Assembly (NCBI GenBank): GCA_030628975.1
Contig: DAOVPZ010000019.1
Location: 1 to 11,987, forward strand
Length of the DNA stretch: 11,987 bases
Direction of reading: 5' to 3'
DNA from: Candidatus Cloacimonadota bacterium
GTDB taxonomy: Bacteria > Cloacimonadota > Cloacimonadia > JGIOTU-2
In this document: positions 5,817 to 11,730 of the stretch, piece by piece
Position numbering within the stretch: the first letter of the stretch is position 1
Layout: the number at the start of each line of letters is the position of its first letter
The notes under the pieces: model-generated
What the model saw: the letters and a program-made list of their open reading frames with translations, nothing else
What the model was told of the DNA's origin: nothing
Database searches by the model: none
Position numbers and translations under genes: made by a program

Positions 5817-6548
5817 ATGAGTCTTGAAAAAGAGCTTCTTCAATGTAAAAAAGATATTGAATTATTAACTAATCATTTTGTTAAAGGAACATGGGAGTTA
5901 TATTTGCCGACAGATGAAACAGCTATGTTTAAACAGAAAGTTCTTGAAGTTGTAGATTTATTAGATGATATTTTTGGGGAAAATAATTTTTACACGACAA
6001 ATATTTTTCATACAATAAATACTAGTTCAAAAGGTCATTTTGGTGGCCCTTCTTTTGCTTGTGTTAAAGATGTTGTGGCTCTTATAAACGCTGCACATAA
6101 GAAATATATGAGAAATATTTCAAAAAAACATGATTCGAATTCAGCAACCAACAGGCAAAACTATGTTGAATTAAGCAGAATTAATGAATTAAAATCAATT
6201 AAAAATCCTAATTATGATTTAACCAGATTAATACGACTATGCGAAGAGCTCAATATTGCATATCAATATCATTGTTTTATGTCAATTGCAATGATAATGA
6301 GAGCCATCATTGATCATATTCCGCCTATATTTGGTGTAAGAACATTTGTACAATTGGCAAGTAACTATAATAACGGAAAATCATTTAAAAAATTGATGAT
6401 GAAATTAGAAAATTCTTTAAGAAATATAGCCAACTCTCATTTACACAAACAAATTGGAAAGCGAGAAGTCCTTCCAACATTTACCCAGGTCAATTTCAGT
6501 GCCGAATTAGATGTTCTGCTTAGTGAAATTATAAAAATTCTGAAATAA
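5817..6548 (+). CDS. Conserved helical protein of unknown function, possible HEPN-like motif
   Basis: 243 residues. I recognise the type (a hypothetical protein found in accessory regions of many bacteria) but know no established function. ATG 5817 is chosen because GGGAG (5807-5811) lies 5 bases upstream; the alternative TTG 5805 overlaps that site. The N-terminal part (1-100) is helical and acidic. After a linker comes a helical C-terminal half: DLTRLIRLCEELNIAYQ (134-150), a hydrophobic helix SIAMIMRAIIDHIPPIFGV, then FKKLMMKLENSLRNIANSHLH and VNFSAELDVLLSEIIKILK at the C-terminus. RNIANSH is an Rx5H arrangement with Asn after Arg, as in HEPN RNase domains. This is suggestive only. There is no membrane segment. 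It follows the TA pair but is separated from it by 214 bases and probably has its own transcript. Confidence 0.75.
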   Translation: MSLEKELLQCKKDIELLTNHFVKGTWELYLPTDETAMFKQKVLEVVDLLDDIFGENNFYTTNIFHTINTSSKGHFGGPSFACVKDVVALINAAHKKYMRNISKKHDSNSATNRQNYVELSRINELKSIKNPNYDLTRLIRLCEELNIAYQYHCFMSIAMIMRAIIDHIPPIFGVRTFVQLASNYNNGKSFKKLMMKLENSLRNIANSHLHKQIGKREVLPTFTQVNFSAELDVLLSEIIKILK

Positions 6549-6599
6549 TAGTTTTTTATGCCTAAATGAATTTAAAACTAATCCAGCTACAGTAATAGA

Positions 6600-6612
6600 G
6601 ACATACTATGTC
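6600..6612. promoter_or_regulatory. Perfect small palindrome GACATA-C-TATGTC
   Basis: A perfect 6-bp inverted repeat around a central C, 139 bases upstream of the TPR-protease gene. It has the size of an operator half-site pair. No regulator is identified, and chance is possible. Confidence 0.3.
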
Positions 6613-6700
6613 ATCCACTTAATTTCACTGATATTTTGGCTTAGTTTATTATATTTATTGCAGATAAGCTATGATAGTAAAATTATTCAAAAGTAATAAT

Positions 6701-6724
6701 TGTAAATTTTTTGTAAAATTTACA
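6701..6724. repeat. Perfect 10-bp inverted repeat just upstream of the TPR-protease gene
   Basis: TGTAAATTTT (6701-6710), a 4-base TTGT loop, and AAAATTTACA (6715-6724). It ends 4 bases before the AGAGG ribosome site of the gene at 6739. It could be an operator (FNR-like or Fur-like spacing is not evident) or an RNA hairpin beside the ribosome site. The low GC content argues against a terminator. Confidence 0.5.
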
Positions 6725-6738
6725 CAAAGAGGTAAATT

Positions 6739-8598
6739 ATGGTATTAAAAAGTAATTTAAAGTTTAAAACCGGGAGACACATAAAAATCTTTTTCCTAAT
6801 AATTTTAATTATATCAATCAGCTTTTTGATACTACTCTCTGGAACTAATAAAGAAGAAGCTGAAAAACATTATTATCTTGGGATTGAATATTATGAGCAA
6901 GGTTTAATAGATAAAGCAATAGAAGAATTCAGACTTGCAATTCAATACAATCAAGATTATGCAGCAGCATATTACAATATTGGAAATGCTTATGAATTTA
7001 ATGGAAACTATGATAAAGCGATAGAATACTTTTTAAAGGCAATTAGTTTAGACCCCAGCATATTTTATTTTTACAGACATTTAGGAGATATGTATTACTA
7101 TAAAGGATATTATGATAAAGCAATAGAAAATTATTATAAAGCCTTAAGTTTAATACAAGAAGATACAATTACTAAGGATATTTCCAAACAGTTTATTTAT
7201 TTATATTTGGGATTTGCTTATCATCATAAAGGGAACTACGATAAAGCAATAGAAGAATACAAACTTGCTATTAAATATAAACCAGATTTTGCAATTGCAC
7301 ATTATAATCTTGGAGTTGTATATGGTAAAAAATTGTTAACTGACAAAGCGATTGGAGAATACAAACTTGCTATAAAATATAAACCTGATTATGCAAAAGC
7401 GCATCTTAATCTTGGTGGTCAGTATTTTAATAAGACCTTATATGACGAAGCTATAAAAGAATATGAGATTGCACTTAATTATACTCAAGATGATTTAGAT
7501 AAGGTCGATTTATATGGGAGACTTGGACTTTTATATAATCATCCTAAAGAGAATTATGATAAATCAATTGAATACTACAAGAAAGCACTAAACATCCAGC
7601 CAGAAAACGAAATAATTTACATTAATATAGGAACAGTTTACGATGATAAAGGTGACTATAGCAAAGCAATAGAATACTATCAGAAAGCAATTGAGATTAA
7701 TCCTGATTATGCTGAAGCATACTACAATATGGGAATTGCTTATTATTCAAAAGGCTGGAAGACATCAGCAGCAGATTATTTATATCAAGCAGGCCTGATA
7801 TATTTAGGGCAAAAAGACAGACAGAAGGTTCTTAGACAAATTGATTTTATGAAAGACCTTGTTCCTGATTCTCCACTTATTCCAATATTAATGGAAAAGT
7901 TATATGCAGAAGATGTTGAGCAAACTCCCAAAGAGAAAGATATTGGATACTCTGGTAGTGGTTTTATCATAAATAATGATGGTTTTATTGTTACCAATTA
8001 TCATATAATAGAAGGTATGGAGAATATTGACATTTATTTCCCTTCAAACGACAAACAATATAAGGTAGAAATTGTAATCAAGGATATTAACAACGATATT
8101 GCTTTACTAAAAATAAATGATTCAAGATTTACTAAAGTGATTGGTAATATTCCTTTTGGTTTAGGAAGTTCATCAGATATAAAAGTAGGACAGGAAGTTT
8201 TCACTATCGGTTTTCCATTGGAAGATATATTAGGTAAATCCGCTAAACTATCAACTGGATTAGTAAATTCATTATATGGAATTTTAGATGACCCAACACT
8301 TATCCAGATTAGTAATCCAATTCAGCCAGGCAATAGTGGTGGTGCTCTTTTCAATAGTAATGGAGATGTAATTGGTATTGTAATAGCTTCTTTAAATGCA
8401 AAGTATTTCTACGAAAATACTGACATAATTCCACAAAATGTTAATTTTGCCATTAAAGTTGATTATCTAAGAAATCTTATCTCAATGCTACCAGATGGAG
8501 AGGAGATTTTAAATAGAAAAAGCCAGATAAGTAATTTGCCTTTAGAAACTCAATTTGATAGAATCAAACCATTTGTAGTTAATATTAAAGCATATTAA
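6739..8598 (+). CDS. Membrane-anchored TPR-repeat / trypsin-like serine protease (HtrA-type) fusion
   Basis: 619 residues. A basic N-terminus is followed by a hydrophobic signal-anchor (about 18-35), which by the positive-inside rule places the rest outside the cytoplasmic membrane. About nine TPR units of roughly 34 residues follow (about 41-350), recognisable by repeated NYDKAIEYYxKAI cores. The units around 7255-7320 and 7357-7422 are very similar at DNA level (34-codon offset), suggesting recent duplication. A chymotrypsin-fold protease domain (about 400-600) has the full HtrA-style triad: His422 in TNYHII, Asp453 in NNDIALL, Ser533 in QPGNSGGAL, plus the start GSGFIINNDGFIVTN. No PDZ domain follows, unlike DegP/DegS. 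The TPRs may take over substrate or partner binding. GAGG (6729-6732) is 6 bases before ATG. It stands alone, with inverted repeats upstream. Confidence 0.9.
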   Translation: MVLKSNLKFKTGRHIKIFFLIILIISISFLILLSGTNKEEAEKHYYLGIEYYEQGLIDKAIEEFRLAIQYNQDYAAAYYNIGNAYEFNGNYDKAIEYFLKAISLDPSIFYFYRHLGDMYYYKGYYDKAIENYYKALSLIQEDTITKDISKQFIYLYLGFAYHHKGNYDKAIEEYKLAIKYKPDFAIAHYNLGVVYGKKLLTDKAIGEYKLAIKYKPDYAKAHLNLGGQYFNKTLYDEAIKEYEIALNYTQDDLDKVDLYGRLGLLYNHPKENYDKSIEYYKKALNIQPENEIIYINIGTVYDDKGDYSKAIEYYQKAIEINPDYAEAYYNMGIAYYSKGWKTSAADYLYQAGLIYLGQKDRQKVLRQIDFMKDLVPDSPLIPILMEKLYAEDVEQTPKEKDIGYSGSGFIINNDGFIVTNYHIIEGMENIDIYFPSNDKQYKVEIVIKDINNDIALLKINDSRFTKVIGNIPFGLGSSSDIKVGQEVFTIGFPLEDILGKSAKLSTGLVNSLYGILDDPTLIQISNPIQPGNSGGALFNSNGDVIGIVIASLNAKYFYENTDIIPQNVNFAIKVDYLRNLISMLPDGEEILNRKSQISNLPLETQFDRIKPFVVNIKAY

Positions 8599-8627
8599 TT
8601 ATATAAAACAATAAAGAATGTCGTTTT

Positions 8628-9107
8628 ATGAATGAAATTATCATTGGTGTTGTTAGTGCTGTTGCTGGTGGTATCGCAGTTGCTATTCTCGGCAACCATA
8701 TTGGATGGCTTAACTCTAAGAAACTTCTCAAACGTCAAGAATTCTTAAAGGCTTGCAATGTTTTCAGAGAACCGTTTATTAATTTGATTATAAAACTTAG
8801 ACACGAAAAATTGCCATATAATATTAGCATTTCTGATATTATTAAAGAAAATCTTTCTACACCTGATTTCGCTATTGAAAGATTAAGACCATACATCAAC
8901 AACATTAAAAGCAAACAAATTAATGAAGCTTTTGATCAATTGAAAGTTCCATGTAAAAATATTGATGAAGGCATTAGAGATAGTGCTTTAAAAATATACG
9001 ATTTCGATAAATCTACTCTAAAAGAAATTCCTGAAACTCAAGGTTTTGAAACAGGAAAAGATCTTGCTATACATAATCTTCAAAATATTATTGACTTGGT
9101 GAAATAA
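8628..9107 (+). CDS. Small membrane-anchored hypothetical protein
   Basis: 159 residues, no family recognised. The N-terminus MNEIIIGVVSAVAGGIAVAILGN is a small-residue-rich single transmembrane helix (about 4-22). It is followed by basic residues (KKLLKRQEF) and a soluble helical domain with FLKACNVFREPFINLI and short segments such as DIIKENLSTPDFAIERLRPYI and GKDLAIHNLQNIIDLVK. This pattern of one TM helix plus an FxxAxxxFxxPF-like helix recalls uncharacterised proteins of accessory regions, but I cannot name one. The start at 8628 lies 29 bases after the protease stop, with no clear Shine-Dalgarno site. It may be co-transcribed with the protease gene. Confidence 0.65.
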   Translation: MNEIIIGVVSAVAGGIAVAILGNHIGWLNSKKLLKRQEFLKACNVFREPFINLIIKLRHEKLPYNISISDIIKENLSTPDFAIERLRPYINNIKSKQINEAFDQLKVPCKNIDEGIRDSALKIYDFDKSTLKEIPETQGFETGKDLAIHNLQNIIDLVK

Positions 9108-9289
9108 TGTTATCATCTTCTTTTTCATCGTATAAATTTAAAAAACTAAAAGCCTATGACAATGTACACTCGCTGTCAACAATACGAATACAATTTAAAC
9201 GAATTAAATTCCGGGTAGTATAGTACGGTTAAGATCATCTTTATTAAATGGTAAAAAAAATGAAACAAAATATTCATTTCCTTAAAATA
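9108..9289. other. Intergenic AT-rich stretch, no feature supported
   Basis: Nothing codes convincingly here on either strand. It is the first part of a 464-base gap, which also contains the multi-hairpin repeat (9290-9389) and a possible 41-codon frame (9438-9563). GGTAGTATAGTACGGTTAAG near 9215-9234 looks faintly like a tRNA D-arm but has no matching acceptor or T-arm. Confidence 0.6.
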
Positions 9290-9389
9290 ACACACCTCAC
9301 GGCTAAAGCCGCACTCCTCTCAAGAGGAGAATTTACGAAATCCCCTCTAAAAAGAGGGGTGGTCCCGACTTGTCGGGAACGGGGTGTGT
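9290..9389. repeat. 100-bp multi-hairpin palindromic element
   Basis: Four adjacent hairpins: CGGCT-AA-AGCCG (9300-9311), CTCCTCT-CA-AGAGGAG (9314-9329), CCCCTCT-AAAA-AGAGGGG (9342-9359) and TCCCGAC-TT-GTCGGGA (9363-9378). All are enclosed by an outer pair, ACACACC (9290-9296) with GGTGTGT (9383-9389), which can extend two more pairs inward. The whole can fold as a closed multi-branch structure. It is GC-rich in an AT-rich gap, so it is likely a dispersed palindromic or MITE-like repeat. The fourth hairpin has the same arms as the palindromes at 11785 and 11891. No T-tract follows, so it is not an ordinary terminator. Confidence 0.8.
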
Positions 9390-9437
9390 AAATAAAACTG
9401 ATGTAAAATTTATTTTCTCACATAGGATAAAATTTAT

Positions 9438-9563
9438 ATGCAGAATATAAAGAATAAATTTATCGCAGTTGAAGTGGTCAATGATACAAACAACATAAAT
9501 TTTGCAAAATCCTTTAAACAATTTGACAAACTTCTAAATGAGATAAGAAAAGTGTTTCAATAA
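9438..9563 (+). CDS. Possible small protein, 41 codons, just upstream of the GlmU-like gene
   Basis: The ATG frame reads MQNIKNKFIAVEVVNDTNNI and continues to ...LLNEIRKVFQ, ending TAA 8 bases before the ATG of the uridyltransferase gene. No family is recognised. A weak AGGA (9424-9427) lies about 10 bases upstream. The amino-acid mix is plausible for a soluble protein, and the downstream gene lacks its own Shine-Dalgarno site, so translational coupling would make sense. It could equally be a chance frame or the tail of a lost gene. Confidence 0.3.
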   Translation: MQNIKNKFIAVEVVNDTNNINFAKSFKQFDKLLNEIRKVFQ

Positions 9564-9571
9564 TTTAAATT

Positions 9572-10309
9572 ATGCAAAAAGAAACTTCAACAATCATTTT
9601 AGCTGCAGGAAAGGGAGTTCGCATGAAATCTGAACTCCCTAAGGTTGCATTCAAATTGGGGGGGATATCACTTATTGAAAGGGTTGTTAGTACAATAAAG
9701 AAACTTCCCTTTTCAAAAATTATCGTAGTTATCGGGTATAAGAAGGAAATTGTTAAAAAGTGTCTTGCTGATTATAATGATATAATATATGTTGACCAAG
9801 AAGTTCAGAATGGTACTGGTCATGCAGTTATGGTAACTGAGAATTATTTTTCTAAATATGATGGAAATATTATAATAATTCCTGGAGATGTTCCGTTGCT
9901 TACTATAAAAACATTAATTACACTTGAGAACTTTCATAAATCTGAAAATGCTTCTGCAACGGTATTAACTGCGATTTTGGATGACCCGGCTAACTATGGA
10001 AGAATTGTAAGAGATAATAATGGATTTGTAGAAAAGATAGTTGAATTTAAGGATGCTAATAAAGAGGAAAGAAAGATTCATGAAATTAATTCCGGGATTT
10101 TCTGTTTTGAGTCCAAAAGTCTTTTTTCTGCACTTTCAAAAATTAATATCAATAATGTTCAAAAAGAATTATATTTGACAGATACTTTAGAGATTTTAAG
10201 AAAAGAGGGCAAGAAGATATCTGCATTAACTGTGAAAGATTCAATCGAAATTTCTGGTATAAATTCTCATGAACAGCTTGCTTTTTTAGAAAACTATATT
10301 CAACAATAA
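9572..10309 (+). CDS. Stand-alone UDP-GlcNAc pyrophosphorylase domain (GlmU N-terminal type nucleotidyltransferase)
   Basis: 245 residues covering only the N-terminal nucleotidyltransferase half of GlmU, which makes UDP-GlcNAc from GlcNAc-1-phosphate and UTP for peptidoglycan and surface glycans. Motifs: LAAGKGVRMKSELPK (10-24) with Arg17 and Lys24, QNGTGHAV (79-86), GDVPLL with Asp106 for Mg binding, NYGRIV (141-146), EINSGIF (171-177), QKELYLTD (197-204) and Asn231 near the C-terminus. The left-handed beta-helix acetyltransferase half of bifunctional GlmU is absent: the protein stops at NYIQQ and a HIT gene follows 8 bases on. GlcN-1-P acetylation must come from another protein, if this is the cell's UDP-GlcNAc enzyme. 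There is no Shine-Dalgarno site before ATG 9572. Confidence 0.88.
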   Translation: MQKETSTIILAAGKGVRMKSELPKVAFKLGGISLIERVVSTIKKLPFSKIIVVIGYKKEIVKKCLADYNDIIYVDQEVQNGTGHAVMVTENYFSKYDGNIIIIPGDVPLLTIKTLITLENFHKSENASATVLTAILDDPANYGRIVRDNNGFVEKIVEFKDANKEERKIHEINSGIFCFESKSLFSALSKININNVQKELYLTDTLEILRKEGKKISALTVKDSIEISGINSHEQLAFLENYIQQ

Positions 10310-10317
10310 ATTTATAA

Positions 10318-10806
10318 ATGGAAAATTTATATTCTCCTTGGCGGATTGATTATATATTACAAGAAAGTGAAGATGGATGTATTTTTTGTAAGAAGCCAAA
10401 GGAAAATGATGACAAGAATCTTTTGATTCTTAAAAGAGGTGAATATACTTATATCATAATGAATTTGTATCCTTATAATAATGCACACTTGATGATTGTG
10501 CCTTATCGTCATATATCAAAATTTTCAGAATTAAGGGATTCAGAACTATTAGAAATGTCAAAAATGGTTCAATTATCAGAGAAAATCTTAACTAAAGTAT
10601 ATCATCCTGATGGTTTTAATATTGGAATGAATTTGGGTGAAGTTGCTGGTGCAGGTGTCGCAGGTCATTTACATATTCATATTGTTCCACGATGGCTTGG
10701 AGATACTAATTTTATTTCTACAACAGGACAAACAAGAGTAATACCAGAGCGAATGGAAGATACATACAAAAAACTGAAATATGAATTTAACGAAGAAGAG
10801 ATATAG
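10318..10806 (+). CDS. HIT-family nucleotide hydrolase / Ap4A phosphorylase-like
   Basis: 162 residues. The histidine-triad motif GHLHIHIVPRW (116-126) contains His117, His119 and His121, with His119 expected as the nucleophile that forms the nucleotidyl intermediate. Other family marks are the start MENLYSPWRIDYI, the zinc-site pair Cys21-x2-Cys24 (GCIFCKKP), and NNAHLMIVPYRHI (54-66). This is the bacterial/archaeal HIT branch of about 160 residues often annotated as diadenosine-tetraphosphate (Ap4A) phosphorylase or AMP hydrolase; substrate choice cannot be read from sequence. It follows the GlmU-like gene by 8 bases, and its 3' end overlaps the likely start of the LytR_C gene by 26 bases. 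Confidence 0.92.
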   Translation: MENLYSPWRIDYILQESEDGCIFCKKPKENDDKNLLILKRGEYTYIIMNLYPYNNAHLMIVPYRHISKFSELRDSELLEMSKMVQLSEKILTKVYHPDGFNIGMNLGEVAGAGVAGHLHIHIVPRWLGDTNFISTTGQTRVIPERMEDTYKKLKYEFNEEEI

Positions 10807-11226
10807 AAAGTTTAACACTATAAAACTCTTTCTGATTTTTTTTTTCTTATCACACTAATATATTTATGTATTACAATTTTTAGTTCATCAGAAGTAACTG
10901 AGAACAATAAAGCAGAAACATCAATTGAAAAATATGATATTGCTATTCAAGTTTTAAATGGTTGTGGAAAGTCTGGTTTAGCTCGTGAGGTCCGAAATAT
11001 ACTTATTGATAAGGGTCTTAATGTGTTATCATTTGGAAATGCTGATAAATTTGCTTATATGAAAACAGTGCTTATAATTCGTAAGATGAATCCAGAAAAA
11101 TTAGAAACTATAAAAAAATTTTTACCAATACAACATATCTATCGTCAAATCAAAACTGATTCATTATATGATTTTGTCATAATTGTGGGAAAAGATTATA
11201 AAAAATATTTTAATGAAATGAAATAG
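10781..11226 (+). CDS. LytR C-terminal-domain (LytR_C) membrane protein with an apparent frameshift at T10
   Basis: The C-terminal frame, ending TAG at 11226, encodes a LytR_C/CpsA-type domain: IAIQVLNGCGKSGLAREVRN, LIDKGLNVLSFGNADKF, TVLIIRK, and a final DFVIIVGKDYKKYF. That frame opens at 10816 with no start codon before GTG 11023, which is inside the domain. In the neighbouring frame, ATG 10781 starts MNLTKKRYRKFNTIKLFLIF, a basic stretch entering a hydrophobic segment, and this stops at 10856. One extra T at the ten-T run (10836-10845), or a -1 slip there, joins the two into a 148-residue signal-anchor plus LytR_C protein. The alternatives are a homopolymer sequencing error, a real mutation, or slippage. 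It overlaps the HIT gene and is 5 bases before rsfS. In other lineages LytR_C domains are linked to cell-wall polymer attachment. Confidence 0.75.
10836..10845 (+). other. Run of ten T at the LytR_C frame junction
   Basis: GA-T10-C sits where frame two (from ATG 10781) must pass into frame one. It encodes consecutive Phe codons in either frame. T-TTT-TTT is a -1 slippery pattern, and runs of nine or more T/A are known substrates for RNA polymerase slippage and for sequencing indels. Confidence 0.7.
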
Positions 11227-11231
11227 ATAAT

Positions 11232-11600
11232 ATGGAGAAATATTCAACTGAGAGTAAGTTAGAAATTATCATGCAGTTGGCAAAAGAGAAAAAAGCAGAA
11301 GATATAATCTCTTTAAATATTGGGGATGTGAGTAGTTTAACGGATAGAATTATCATTTGCAGCGGTGATGGAACAATGCATACTCGTGCTATTGGAAAAT
11401 ACATTATGGAAGAAACAAAGAAGATGTATATGATTATGCATCATCAAGAAGGGATACAAAATGGAATATGGATACTTCTTGATTTCGGAGATATTGTTAT
11501 GCATATTTTTGATAGAAGTGCTCGGGATTTTTATAAATTGGAAGAACTTTGGAGAGAGTTAACTGAAAAGGTTAAGTCTAATTTACTTGAATATACGTAG
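11232..11600 (+). CDS. rsfS: Ribosome silencing factor RsfS (DUF143/Iojap family)
   Basis: 122 residues, close to the usual 105-120. RsfS binds ribosomal protein L14 (uL14) on the large subunit and blocks subunit joining when nutrients are scarce. Family marks: KKAEDIISLNIGDVSSLTDRIIICSG (18-43), the small-residue GTMHTRAIGKYI (47-58), HHQEGIQNGIWILLDFGDIVMHIF with the core LLDFGDIVMHIF (82-93), and DFYKLEELW (98-106). The start ATG is 5 bases after the LytR_C stop, with no strong Shine-Dalgarno site, so translation is probably coupled. The LytR_C plus RsfS pairing also supports the LytR_C call. Confidence 0.95.
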   Translation: MEKYSTESKLEIIMQLAKEKKAEDIISLNIGDVSSLTDRIIICSGDGTMHTRAIGKYIMEETKKMYMIMHHQEGIQNGIWILLDFGDIVMHIFDRSARDFYKLEELWRELTEKVKSNLLEYT

Positions 11601-11730
11601 TTCAGTATACTGAAATCAATCTGTCTTGGCGCCGAGACCGATAAAATTTCGCATTATCTTTAAAAAGCAGGATAAAATTCTAAAAAGATAAAATATCAAA
11701 ATCCAAATCCCAAAATACAAATAATTTAAA
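11601..11730. repeat. Intergenic palindromes and low-complexity repeat after rsfS
   Basis: Directly after the rsfS stop is the perfect 14-bp palindrome TTCAGTATACTGAA (11601-11614). Next is GTCTTGGCGCCGAGAC (11623-11638), a near-perfect GC-rich palindrome with one T:G wobble. Bases about 11690-11728 are a low-complexity run of AATCC/CAAAT-like units. No T-tract terminator is seen. The palindromes have little or no loop, so they suit protein binding or repeat-element ends better than a hairpin terminator. Confidence 0.55.

Noticed and set aside
6701..6724. The perfect inverted repeat as a terminator for the 5817 gene
   Set aside because: It is AT-only apart from two G/C pairs, has no T-tract after it, and lies 150 bases past the stop, next to the following gene's ribosome site.
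9215..9240. tRNA D-arm-like sequence GGTAGTATAGTACGGTTAAG
   Set aside because: No acceptor stem, anticodon stem or GTTCRA T-arm can be placed around it.
9248..9391. A 47-codon frame starting MVKKMKQ and running through the multi-hairpin element
   Set aside because: Two thirds of it is a translation of the palindromic repeat, and it shows no family resemblance or ribosome site.
11023..11226. GTG 11023 as the true start of a 67-residue protein
   Set aside because: It would begin in the middle of the LytR_C domain. The upstream codons in the same frame encode the missing domain half, and a signal-anchor lies in the neighbouring frame.
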